Part shown: one piece after another, positions 1 to 9,854 of the stretch
Layout: each line of letters begins with the position of its first letter
Numbering within the stretch: position 1 is the stretch's first letter
Source of the DNA: Lateolabrax maculatus
Taxonomy: Eukaryota; Chordata; Actinopteri; Acropomatiformes; Lateolabracidae
Assembly (NCBI GenBank): GCA_031216445.1
Contig: CM062198.1
Location: 806,001-870,000 of the forward strand
DNA: 64,000 nt
Direction of reading: 5' to 3'
Made by a program: the position numbers and the translations under genes
Notes under the pieces: model-generated
Told to the model about the DNA's origin: nothing
The model's input: only the letters and a program-made list of their open reading frames with translations
Databases searched by the model: none

Positions 1-369
1 AGCGAGCATCAGTCCAAGGTTTAAACCAACACAGAAAAACATCACTCCTTGGGTTTTGTATTTGTACTACATTATAACTACTATAATTAAAAGTTTTCCC
101 AAAACACAAATGTAAACAGGTCAACCTTGCTAGGTTCCTTTCTGACAACATTATCTAACAACTCTTTGCAACACAAGGTGGCGCTATTTCCACCATTAGC
201 ATACTAGCATAACATGGTACACTTTAATAGAATTTTTTTTTTTTTTTTGAGATCATAAACAAGCCAGCTCAGTTGCATGAAAGCATAAAACTTTCTCTGA
301 TAACAGGAGAACATTAACTGCTGCATAATTTACAAAGTGCTATCTGACAGCTGATGGCTCTTTACTGGT

Positions 370-2657
370 CTAACCCAGTAGACTGTTCTTCAAAGTTAAC
401 AGTTTTGGTGGGAGGTTTTCTTTCCCAGTCCAAGCATCACAGTCTGAATGAAGTTGAGTGTATTTGCCATGCATTTTGGGTAATCCAAATGCAAAGCATA
501 TGTAAGCCCAAATAACAGACAAACTGCCTGAGGCAAGTTTTTTTATATGATCCATGATGATACCTCCCTCCAGAATGATGGCAGTGGAGATGGGCTGGAG
601 GTCTACTGAACTTGGACCCTCATGAGGATTATCTTCACTGACAACTGTCAGCACACCGACAGTGCATTCTAGGGCCTCGTCTCTCGCTGTACCCTACAAA
701 GACACACACACACATTCTTCAGCATGGCAATTTATGCTCTTCTAAACATTCATTTTTAATGTTGAAAGCATTTGCTAGGGAATATGGTTTTAAATATGTG
801 TTCACACTGGATTGTTACAATATAACCAACAAAATAAATGTGGTATGATTAAACTAAAGCTATGGTCCACAAGGTCCATATATTCTTAAACAGTGACACT
901 GACTTTTCAGCCTGGACTCCTGCTCCTTAGATTTACAATTAATTAATGTGTACAACGTTTATGTGGCAAATTTCATTTTTATTTACTGGCTGTTTAAATA
1001 CCTCTCAGATTAGCTGTGGAGGAATTGCCATACAAAATACATCAATCACTGTACAAAATGTATATTGTATATTGTGCAGATAAAATTACATCTTCTATGT
1101 CAGCACAGATATAGTTCTATTTTAATGCAGACCAAACTTTTTCTTATGTGCAAGTACTTACAGAGCATGTCTTGAAGAATTCACTGGAGTCGTCACCAAG
1201 TAAAATAGGAATGCCTTTGAGGACAACAGAGCGAAGTACTGTCACGTCTGGTGTCTAATGATACACAGAGAGAGAAAAGACCAGTTAACAGAGTAATTTG
1301 CAAGGCACAAGCACAAGTCAGACAGGAAATAGAATAGGTTGGGCTGGATCATCTCATTTAGAACTTGATTGATGAACTATCACACAGATCAAAAGCAAAA
1401 TTAACCTACTTACCATCCAGCTCATGTGCTGCATCAGCTCACTGAGCTTCTGGCCAACAGTTCCCCTTCTTGTTTTGAAAAGTTCAATGAAACGTGGGGT
1501 ATACTGGTCCAGAGCCTCAAAGAAGTCTCCCTCAAGATTCTTACTTGCGATTCTGTTGAACTCAGCAAACACCTGAAAAGTAGAGAGAGGGGTGGGTAGG
1601 GATGGAGAGATGGCAGAAGTGTTAACATTCCAACAAGTGTGTTTGGATTTCTAGCCACACACCTTGAATTTCTTTTTGATAGGCATTATTTTATTGGTTG
1701 AGAACAAAAATAGTTTACCTGTCTGTGAAGAGTGCTGGCCATCGTTCAACAATGTTCTGTACAGCAGGTTCCTTTTCTACAATTTCTTGTCTGCGTAGTG
1801 GGAATGATTGGTCCATCATTTGTGAGATGAGAGTGCCATTGGGTTGTTTCTTCTTCATTTCTTCCACGAGAACCTTTCTGGCATTTTCAAGGCTTGTTTC
1901 ATCATGTCCTTCAGGTAAGTTAGGTAGGTAGTTTGCTTCACCTCTTTTTGGCCGTTTGATATTCTTGCTTGAGGATTCTCCTTCTGGGTTGCCTTTACTT
2001 CTTTTGCCTCCATTGATTGCTACATCCTCACATCCAGCTTTTTGAAGCTTTGTGCGATAATTTAAGGCTGTTTTTCCAGCCATACCATCTGTGTGGTCCA
2101 GGCTCAGTGAGGCAGGGGTGTTTGCTAATTAGTGCTTTTGCAACACTGTTGAAGTCATCATCTTTAGGGTAAGCCTTGAAACTGTACATCGTCTCAGCAA
2201 GCTTTTCTAGTATGTCATGCTTCATATCTCGTGGTAGAGTCATACGTGTTCCATCCTTCATAAAGGCAAGATCTGCCTGTCTGAGTCTATAGTCAACATC
2301 AACTGAGAAATTGGGTATGTCAAAGAAATCTGGCCACTGTTGTCTTAGCGATGGTGATGCTCTTCCTGTCGACAGGATCTCAGTGTCTGCTGTGCTGCAC
2401 TCAGTGTCTGATGTTGTGGTGGGTGATGACAATGCGGTTAAATGGAGAGTCACAAGAGGGATGATTTTGAGCGTAGCTCTTTCAGGTAAATCAGTTATTT
2501 CAGTCAAATTGCAGAGGGCATTATGGAAGTCTTGATCTTCATACTGCAGTTTAAAGTCACACTGCAGTGACATTTTATCTACCAGTTGCACTTTTAATTC
2601 TTCAATAGACTGTGGTCTCTCATTTAAAGTCAACTTCCTGATATCATCTTCAGCGAT
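370..2657 (-). pseudogene. SAMD3-like / PB1-domain protein pseudogene, four exon blocks (unit 1)
   Basis: I recognise this as a multicopy teleost protein often labelled SAMD3-like; its function is not known to me. On the minus strand the blocks are 2657-1719, 1572-1414, 1254-1162 and 693-370. They are bounded by GTAAAC, GTAAGT and GTAAGT donors and by pyrimidine-rich AG acceptors. The first block starts with a PB1-like region (motifs LQYEDQDF and NALCNLTEI), then a basic stretch (KRSKGNPEG, KNIKRPKRGE). Later blocks carry FAEFNRIASKNLEGDF, GIPILLGDDSS and FGLPKMHGKYTQ, and the last ends at a stop at 370. It is broken: the frame shifts near 2050, where two minus frames overlap at 2083-2028. 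The first block also ends two bases into a codon while the next starts at a codon boundary, so splicing shifts the frame. No own start or promoter is visible; the upstream reading runs into the transposase-like block. Confidence 0.7.
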
Positions 2658-3895
2658 GATGAGTAGAGCAAGCTGAATGGAATGAAGAGAGGAGCGATAT
2701 TTAGGGTGTAGATTTCCAAGTACCCAGTAGATGGCAGCTTGTGTTTCTTTCTGGAGGTTCCCAAGGGCTTAGCCACCTCAAAATCATCTATGTACAAGAA
2801 AAGAGCAATCCTGAATTCTTCCTCTGTCAAGAGAGAATTGTCTTTAAACCGGTAACCATCCCTGTGAGATCTGTATCCTTGTGACAAATTTGTCTCAGAT
2901 GACATGGCCTTATCTAAAATTTCTCCATTGTTTAGTAATGTCTGCAGCATTTTTAGTATGGGGATATACACAACTGTCTGCCTGTCATTTTTTAGGACAA
3001 ACTCAATAGGCGTCACCACTGAGAATTCTTTTCAAATGTATGATGTTCGCTTGCTAGTGGTTGACAATGACCCCCTAGTAGAAGTGAATTTCAGGAATAC
3101 ATTATTCTCAGTAAATACTTTAGCTATCTCACTCACTTAAGAGTCCTCAACATCTCCACAATGTTGATTTAGTATTTTTCCAACCGAGGTATGTAACAAT
3201 GGCTGTGAAAGCACATAAATTTGGTTGATCTGCTCTATAACTTCTTGCAGGGCATTTTCAGAGATGTTAAGAATCGATGACATTTTCAGAAAAACAGCAG
3301 CTACATTATGTTCCAACTGACTCTCCAAGTCTCCCACATCTTCATTGAGCTCAGTAACCTCAAACTCAACCTGATCAGTTTCAGGGGCACTATCCTCAGG
3401 TTGAATATTTATATTAGGTGGAGGTACCTCAAGTACATTATGTGACACAATTTCAGGTTTGAATGCCATCTTATTGTGGTCTTGATGTTCTTTGCTTTTA
3501 TGTGCATTAAAGGTTGAATAAACATTGCTCTGAAAGCTACAGCCTTGATATGGACAGGAAACCTTTTGCTTCAGCTTCAAATGTCTTCGTAAATGGGTAA
3601 AAAAGTCAGCTCCAGTGCAAGGCTCCACAAAGTCACACAGCTGACAATGGAAAGCAGTTTCACCCACGTTCCCCAGGTCCTTTTGAGTGTGCCATGTTGA
3701 TAAGTGGACTTTGAGTGCATTGAAAGATTTAAATGTGCACAGGCACTCCTTATAAAGGCACGGTAGTGGTGATATTCGAGTGTGGCACCCGTGTTTTAAG
3801 CGGTAATGCTTAAGTAAGAAGCACCTCTTTTCAGCACAAAATGTGCAGTACTTACACAACCACTGCATAGGAAGTTTTTTGTCTTCTTGAAAAAT
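2658..3895 (-). pseudogene. Truncated zinc-finger transposase-like pseudogene (unit 1)
   Basis: The minus-strand exon starts after a clear acceptor (pyrimidine run then CAG, ending at 3896). The Met at 3913 therefore lies in intron sequence, and the Met before QWLCKYC is the likelier start. Four C2H2-type fingers follow: CKYC with H-x4-H, CLYKEC with H-x4-H, CQLC with H-x3-H, and CPYQGC with H-x4-H. After a linker, the conserved block with FRIALFLYIDDFEV and PLGTSRKKHKL appears. I take this as the first catalytic Asp region of a fish family resembling CACTA transposases. That assignment rests on motif layout plus the CACTG ends of the element, not on a search. The homology stops shortly after YRSSLHSIQ (read in the shifted frame), so later catalytic residues are missing. 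Lesions are TAA at 3139-3137, TGA at 3034-3032 in the same frame, and a frameshift near 2735-2740. No copy can make the full protein. Confidence 0.65.
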
Positions 3896-4119
3896 CTGAA
3901 AAGAAAAGATCATTTTAGCATCAAGCCCGGCAAAATAGAAACAAAAAACAAAAACACTAACATGCAGTATCAGACTTGAAATACCAGAGCAACAGAAAAA
4001 AACTAAATCCTTGCAAAAATCTATCTAATTATCAAGCTTTTAATCATTTAACTTCTTTAAGACAAGAACAGCTACCAAATGAACACAGCAGTACAAAAGG
4101 TAAATGGTAAATGACTCAC

Positions 4120-4166
4120 TTATGTGGTATCAAGGGAACTGTGGATTGATCACCATCTGCCTGAGC
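4120..4166 (-). other. Candidate small upstream exon, long unit 1
   Basis: On the minus strand, a CCCCTTCCAG acceptor (AG at 4168-4167) and a GTGAGT donor (GT at 4119-4118) bracket 47 bp. It lies between the candidate first exon and the zinc-finger exon, and would be 5' untranslated if the Met before QWLCKYC is used. It is seen only in long units. The splice signals are good by eye, but there is no transcript evidence. Confidence 0.4.
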
Positions 4167-4550
4167 CTGGAAGGGGACAGTTAAGAAGAATACAACAATT
4201 TAACACAACCAAAGCTCACCACAACTCATAAACATCTTGTTTCCAGTACAAGTGAAAACTGTAACATAGGCCTATTACCCACAAAGACAGTATTGTAATG
4301 TACATATTCTAGACAACATAACCTTAAAGAATAACTTAGGCCACTGAGTATGCCAGCAATGGTAACAGGCTATGATAAAAAGACAGACAGGGAGACCCTT
4401 TTGTCTGTCCCAAATCTGATCTGCGGGCTCTCACTGCGCTCCTCGTGTGATCAGACAAGCACTGCGCAAGTAAACAGTGTGCGGCATAGACATATAAAGA
4501 GTAGACGCCGCATCGACCGCTACTGCCTATTGGCGCTGACGAGACGTGGG

Positions 4551-4562
4551 GCCGCCATCTTG
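4551..4562. promoter_or_regulatory. YY1-like motif in GC-rich upstream region, unit 1
   Basis: The 12-mer GCCGCCATCTTG matches the well-known YY1 consensus. Nearby are an ATTGG (CCAAT on the minus strand) about 20 bp away and a TATAAA on the plus strand at 4493-4498. These could mark a promoter in either orientation; transcription from here is not shown. Confidence 0.4.
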
Positions 4563-4564
4563 GA

Positions 4565-5063
4565 CCGGTCACCCGCTCCACTCAGTGTAATCTGTCTGCA
4601 GGTACAATGAAGTGTCAATGCATTTAATTAATCATAACTCTGAATACTAAACTGATTTTCACGGGATTTTTTTCTGCAAACGTCATACATGTAGGCATGA
4701 TACCGGACACATGATTCGGCGTATTTTAATATACATAATAGGCATAACGGTAATAGAATATTCTGGTATGTGATATATGCTATGTATGATATAATATAAT
4801 ACACACACACACACATATATATAAAAACACTAATATATGATAGAGAAGCAGAAGCAGATTGTGTACTACTCAGCTATTTTAATAAGTTGAAAAATGAAGA
4901 AACAATACAACATTATACATCAATATAAGATAAAACACAATAGACAGAAGTTAGATCTCAGAAAAAATGAATATGTATATCTACATATATATAAAAAAAA
5001 ATGAAAATCTATATCTATCTATCTATCTATCTATCTGTCTCTCCCTATATATCTGTATATATT

Positions 5064-5108
<45 letters not shown>

Positions 5109-5228
5109 GTGTGACGTTTGCATTAAACAATCCCGTGAAAGTTTAGTATTCAGAGTTATGATTGATTAAACACGCTGACAGTTCATTGATCCTGCAGAAT
5201 GATCACACTGAGTGGAGCGGGTGACCGG
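4565..5228. repeat. Large imperfect inverted repeat, unit 1
   Basis: The left arm, 4565-4693, and the right arm, about 5103-5228, are reverse complements with scattered mismatches and small indels. The outer ends read CCGGTCACCCGCTCCACTCA and its complement; the inner arms share the complement pair around CATAACTCTGAATACTAAAC. The roughly 410-bp loop is low-complexity: CA, TA and TATC runs at about 4801-5102. It could be a fold-back/MITE insertion or an inverted duplication of upstream sequence. No target duplication is obvious to me. Confidence 0.75.
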
Positions 5229-5499
5229 CTCATTGGGCGCGCTAAACGTGGTAACCATGGAAACGACACAGCTACAAATATGACTAGTGTTAAGTGAGGA
5301 GGGTTAAATAAAATAACATTAAGTTAGCATAGTCCTAACTTAACAGCCGAACGTAAAATAAAATGATACATCCAGACTTGTTCTGATGTTCTGCCATGTG
5401 AATGCCCTCCTGCTCATGGAAACTCACAAACCGCCGGGATCAGTCTCTCATCGTGAGTGAGTACTCATAGATGACTGGCCTCAGAAAAAAAAATCAACT

Positions 5500-5870
5500 C
5501 CGACAGCGGGTGTGCGCGTGCACGTGACGAGCACGCCCGCGACCGCTACACTAAAGTTTCTCCTCAACTTTAACGTGACAAAAGTAAGACACGTTATGTC
5601 CATAATATAGTTCAGCTAGCTCAGAGCTATATAGCTCTGAGGCAGCGTTAGCCGACATTACAACACACATCATTACTAGCAAGCACGAAAAATATGGCGC
5701 TTACTTACAGAAAGAAAACGGTCTAAACAAGGGTAAAATATTACTCACCAAATGAGTGTGCCAAGCACAAGAATGCTGAAAATAACCTTAACGAGTGCTG
5801 TTGCAGGGATTAGGTCCAGCTCCTCGTCCGTTGCGGGTGTGTTGTTGACATACCGTCAGGCGTAGAGAGG
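5500..5870 (-). promoter_or_regulatory. CpG-rich putative promoter and first exon, unit 1
   Basis: The local base composition changes sharply to CpG-rich sequence, with an E-box CACGTGAC at 5521-5528. On the minus strand a GTGAGT donor (5748-5743) follows CTCATTTG. That would end a non-coding first exon lying in about 5750-5870, facing the pseudogene block. A second GTAAGT donor lies near 5700. The reading is inferred from signals only; it could equally be promoter sequence of the ancestral transposon gene. Confidence 0.4.
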
Positions 5871-5924
5871 ACGGAGTTGCGCATGCCCACAGGTCGGGAA
5901 AAAAAAAAAAAAAGCCGGCGAAGT

Positions 5925-6245
5925 TTTCAAATCGAAGCAAAAGTACTAATACCACTCCGTGAAACTACTCTTTTACAATACAGCTCCTGCAGTGAAAATT
6001 TCAATTAAGTAAAAAACATATAACCACAAAAAGAAATACTTAAAATATTAAAATTAAAAGTAGCATACTACTGATTATTATTATATATCGCGTATGTATT
6101 ATTACATATGCAGTGATGTAAAAAGTACAATATTTCCCTCTGAAATGTAGTGGAGTAAAAGTAGACAGTAATATGAAAAAAAAAGTAAAGTACTTAAAGT
6201 ACTTTGTACTTAAGTGCAGTATTGAGTAAATGTACTTGTAAAAGC
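5925..6245. repeat. Teleost interspersed repeat rich in AGTACTT words, unit 1
   Basis: Contains AAAAGTACTAATACCACT near its left end, CTCTGAAATGTAGTGGAGTA in the middle and GAGTAAATGTACTTGTA at its right end. I remember this pattern as a common non-autonomous repeat of percomorph fish. Its class is not certain. The minus-strand open frame over it is low-complexity and not a gene. Confidence 0.6.
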
Positions 6246-6429
6246 ACAATTATCGAAAACATACTTTTTCTAAATTAATCCAGTTCAAGTAGACTGAGCT
6301 GGTGAGATTTTTCAACCACAAATTACAAGTAACTTTCTAAAAGTGAGTGTTAATAGCAATTTGATAAAAACTGATTTAAGTCAATTTACTATTTTTAATT
6401 AAATACCATGTTTGCATTTACAGTGTACT

Positions 6430-7487
6430 GCTGTCCTTGATATGTAAAAGCAAACAGATACTGTGAATCTGGGTGTAATGGCACACTAACAAATGCTGTG
6501 TACCAACAGGCGTCATGTGGGATATTAGAAAGCAAAGTATGTGGGTCTGGAACCACAGGTACTTCTGCATCTACAGTGGAATTAATGGCGCACAAATCAT
6601 GCACCAATCGATAGTCACTAGAGTTTATTTTGTTTTATTGGACAAGTTGGTGTATTACACAGACTTTTTGTTGGTTTTAACACACCTGCTGCTACCAAGC
6701 CCTTGATGGTGGGTCTTATACCTGCTATTTGGTGTGGTTTCATGGGATATTGTTTTTGGTATGGCAACACAATGCCCTCTTTTGCTTTGATGTGAACTGG
6801 CTGTGCTGACCTAACTAGCCCTACATCTGTTTTATGATGTGACCATAACTCATGTGGTATCTGATGTAGTAGCACACTATGTTCTTCTGAGAGTGGCAGT
6901 TGAGTAGGGAATCTCTGACTTAGTAGCACTTGGGCTCTTGTTCCTTTGTCATATGCTCGCAGAAATATTTTCACATATTGTCCATCGGAGGATGACTGCA
7001 CATGCGTGTTCTGAGTTGGTTTCCATACAGTCACTTGTAGTGCTGCCTTCACCATCGGTCCTAGGTCACGTGATTCATGTCCATTAGCTATCAGGAGTGT
7101 AACATGTGGGACGGAGCTGGTGACTTGAAACCAGGGACGTAGTTCTGGTGGTAGAGTAACTGCTGCTGCTGGTCCTTGTGGTCCAACATACAGGTCTTGA
7201 CATATTACAGATAATATTTTGCCTGTAATCAACTCTGTCCAGCATTCTTTGTAGTCAGTATGTTGCTGAGTCTCATCATACATCAGAGTGCAGTGCAGCG
7301 GCAGTCGTGGTTCTTGTGCTGTGGGCAGTTCTTTCTGTATCCAGGCTTTTCACACACTCCATTGGTGTGCAAGTTCTGAGTCAGCTGGCCATTGGATCCA
7401 GTATACTGCAGGCTGCACATATGTGAGTGTCTTTTGTCTTTCTCTTCGTCTGCCAGTGTGCTCTAAGTCTTACAGTATCTCTTGCTG
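6430..7487 (-). pseudogene. ERV1-type pol fragment, protease-to-reverse-transcriptase 5' part (unit 1)
   Basis: Remnant of an endogenous retrovirus. The minus frame 7283-6618 ends in an N-terminal reverse transcriptase region with motifs such as QYPMKPHQIAGIRP and AAGVLKPT. Upstream sequence to about 7487 looks like the gag/protease side, with a stop near 7350. A second frame, 6607-6395, continues the enzyme (MVHDLCAIN, VPDPHTLLSNIP, SVPLHPDSQYLFAF). It lacks the segment around the first catalytic Asp and is separated from the first frame by a stop and shift near 6610-6618. Retroviral sequence ends at 6429, where the DNA transposon begins after the TACT duplication; the rest of the enzyme lies on the far side of that element. 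Inactive. Confidence 0.75.
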
Positions 7488-8110
7488 GAACATTTGAAGC
7501 AGGCTGGTATGTGGGATATCTCCAGTGAAGTGTTAAAGATATCTGTGAACACCAGAGACAGCTGGTCAGCACAGTGCTTCAGGGTGGATGGAGAGACAGA
7601 GTCTGGCCCGGCTGCTTTGTGGAGGTTCTGTCTCTTGTATTGTCTGTTAACATCCCTCTCCAGGATTGAGAGAGGTGTCACTGTGGACGGGAAGGGGGCC
7701 TCTGAGGTTTGAAGTTGTGGAGAGGCCCAGGCCCCTGCAGTGGTGGGAGAGGTGAAGCTGGTGGCCTGGGGCTGGTGGATGGAGTCCCAGGGGATTGTGT
7801 CTGGACTGTCCCATTGTCTTTCGAAACGACAGTAGAACTTGTTCAGATTGTTGGACAGGCGCAAGTCGTTAGCAGAGTGGGGGGCTCTGGGTTTGTAATG
7901 GGTGAGCTCTCTGAGCCCCTTCCAGACAGAAGCAGAGTCCTTGGCTGAGAACTGGTGTTGGAGTTTCTCAGAATACAGTCGTTTAGCTCCCCTCACCTCC
8001 TTGCTAAACCTGTACTTTGCCTCTTTGAACCTGCTTCTGTCTCCACTCCTAAATGCTTCCTCCTTTTGCGACCTTAGCTGTCTGAGACGGGTTGGCTGTG
8101 TTGTATCTTC
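7488..8110 (-). mobile_element. Non-LTR retrotransposon (Rex1/CR1/L2-type LINE) ORF2 fragment, unit 1
   Basis: The minus frame encodes the region before and at the start of a LINE reverse transcriptase: FKEAKYRFSKEVRGAKRLY, SASVWKGLRELTHYK, LNKFYCRFE and KAAGPDSVSPSTLKHCADQL. This layout is typical of jockey-superfamily LINEs of fish. It is cut on both sides: at about 8110 by the LTR, and at about 7487 by retroviral sequence. The open frame extends to 8263 only because LTR sequence happens to be open, so the 266-residue frame is a chimera. Confidence 0.75.
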
Positions 8111-8121
8111 TGTAGCGATGA

Positions 8122-8573
8122 TGTGATGATGATGAAGGAATCTCCGCTGACACCGACTTAGTTGTATAAAAAGGTTTATTACAAAAAGTACAGCGTCAAA
8201 ACAAGCACCATGGATTGCCTGTGAGAAGATCCGAAGCCAATGTGAATCTCCCCCGTTTTCCACTCAAACTACACCTTTTAAAGCCTCATGGTATAGCTAA
8301 TGTGTGGTGACAAGATAGGCTCAGAGCCAACCTCATAACCATACATGGCTATTTTACAGAAAGGGAAGGTGGAACCTATAGTTCAGGTTGAAACTGATCT
8401 CATCTCTTTGGAACTTTAGGAAAACAACCCCCAAGGGGCACCCATCTATGAAAGTAGCCAGACCTTGGACATAGGCTTATCTAAACATTTCCCACACAAG
8501 TATCTAAACATTGGATCCACACAAGTATCTAAACATTGGACACACATGGGAGAGACATCTCTCAGCTCAGACA
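8122..8573 (-). mobile_element. ERV long terminal repeat (3' LTR), unit 1
   Basis: On the minus strand it begins TGTCTGAG at 8573 and ends CATCATCACA at 8122 (452 bp). It contains a TATA-like TTTAAAAGG (8283-8275) and AATAAA (8180-8175), spaced as in a U3-R arrangement. The U3 part has two tandem copies of a CAAGTATCTAAACATTGGA-type repeat at about 8495-8540. A short purine-rich stretch precedes it and integrase sequence lies upstream, so this reads as the 3' LTR. LINE sequence follows as the original flank, with no primer-binding-site-like start. The exact ends were chosen by the TG...CA rule. Confidence 0.65.
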
Positions 8574-9798
8574 CCTCATTTTACTTAAATTTGGGTCAAT
8601 TTGGTTGCTTCTTCAGCTGTCATGGTTTGGTGTAGGTTTATCTATGTGCATTGATTTCGTGAACATTGTACCACTACCATCACTGTCCCTTCTTTTAGGC
8701 ATTGTCTGTGAACCACATGCGTGTCTATTTTTATGCCTTCTGGTCCTAATGTCAATGTTTGATTGTATTGAGCTGACTTTATATACGTGAGTGTGATTAC
8801 GTTGTTTACTGGTACTCCTCCTCTCAGCCAGTCTCTGTGATCATCTTTGTCCTTGGATCTTGAAGCTGTCTATCTTCCAGTTGGGAGGCTTCACCGTCCC
8901 TTTCTGGATCGTGCTGTGCCCTTGCTGTCTCACCTGGATCCCTCGCTCTGCAGCAATGGTTTAAATGGAACCAACATTTCTTACCCTCTACTTTCAGCGC
9001 AGTTGGGGTAGTTAGGATAACCTTAAAGGGTCCTTCTCACCTTGGTTGGTCCCACTTTCGTTTGAACACCTTTACGTAGACCCAGTCTCCAGGTTCAACT
9101 CTCCTTAGCTGCTCTGGAATGTCAGCGTCTCTGTCCTCAGACACAGCTTTTACCTGTTGGAGCACAGCTTTGTGTATTTGCGTTAGGTGTCGTAGGTAGC
9201 ATGTTAGTTCTCGTTCACATTGCTCGCATACGGCCCTCTACAAAAGGGAACCGGCATCGGTCTCCCTGTAAGTGCCTCGTGTGGTATTAGATGTGTTAGT
9301 CTCTTAGCTTAGTGTTAGTGTTAGTTAGTGTTCGTATAGCCATCAAAGCAAGTGGCAATGCATCTACCCAATTGATTTTATACTGACTGTCTGCTCTAAT
9401 TTTTGCAAGTTTTGCTTTTAGCATGCCATTTGCCCTTTCCACTACTCTCTGTGACTGTGGGTGATACACACATCTGAACTTCTGTTTGATTCCTAGCATT
9501 TTTAGGGCTTTTTTTATTGTCTCAGCTACAAACGCAGGTCGGAAAAATGGTGACCACCAGACTGCTTGAAGGCGTCTCAACACCTCCCCACTTGTGCAAT
9601 GGTCCTGACCATGCGCACTACGTGTAGCAACCTGTACCAAAGATGTTGGGAGGACAATATGTCCATGTGCACTTCGCCATAGCCCATGTGATGGACCTTC
9701 TTCAGTGATTATACTTGCCCCCCTTTTTGCCCATACAGAATGTGCATATGGACTTGCCTGATGTTGTGCTGCTATTATATAGCAGCACATATATATAG

Positions 9799-9854
<56 letters not shown>

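Larger units (their letters stand above)
1..6425 (-). mobile_element. DNA transposon, right-hand part (unit 1; left end lies before the window)
   Basis: Same element as the complete copy at 28012-35407. The right terminus TTTACAGTG ends at 6425 and the TACT duplication is at 6426-6429. The CACTG end belonging to this copy lies in the preceding array unit, outside the window. Bases 1-369 are AT-rich sequence 3' of the SAMD3-like stop codon, with a T tract at about 232-249 and no coding sequence that I can see. Confidence 0.75.

Noticed and set aside
3023..3139. A 115-bp intron explaining the first in-frame stop (GTGAGT after TAA, TTCTCAG before TGGTGAC)
   Set aside because: The stop lies before the putative donor and would remain in the transcript. 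The supposed intron also reads in frame as conserved family sequence apart from its own stop, so two nonsense changes are simpler.
2311..3140. Plus-strand open frames of 74 and 78 residues over the PB1 and transposase blocks
   Set aside because: They are antisense shadows of the minus-strand coding blocks and are repeated in each unit for that reason.
4336..4610. Overlapping open frames of 81 and 86 residues on opposite strands upstream of the gene block
   Set aside because: They overlap each other in GC-richer promoter-like DNA, have no recognisable motif, and lie next to the inverted repeat arm.
7288..8126. Plus-strand open frames opposite the LINE and LTR
   Set aside because: They are antisense shadows of the LINE ORF2 and LTR sequence read on the minus strand.
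8536..8790. 84-residue plus-strand open frame as a host gene or env remnant
   Set aside because: It spans the LTR start and the gap left by env on the opposite strand, and is hydrophobic only by composition. No start context or family motif is seen. The minus strand here has no long frame either.
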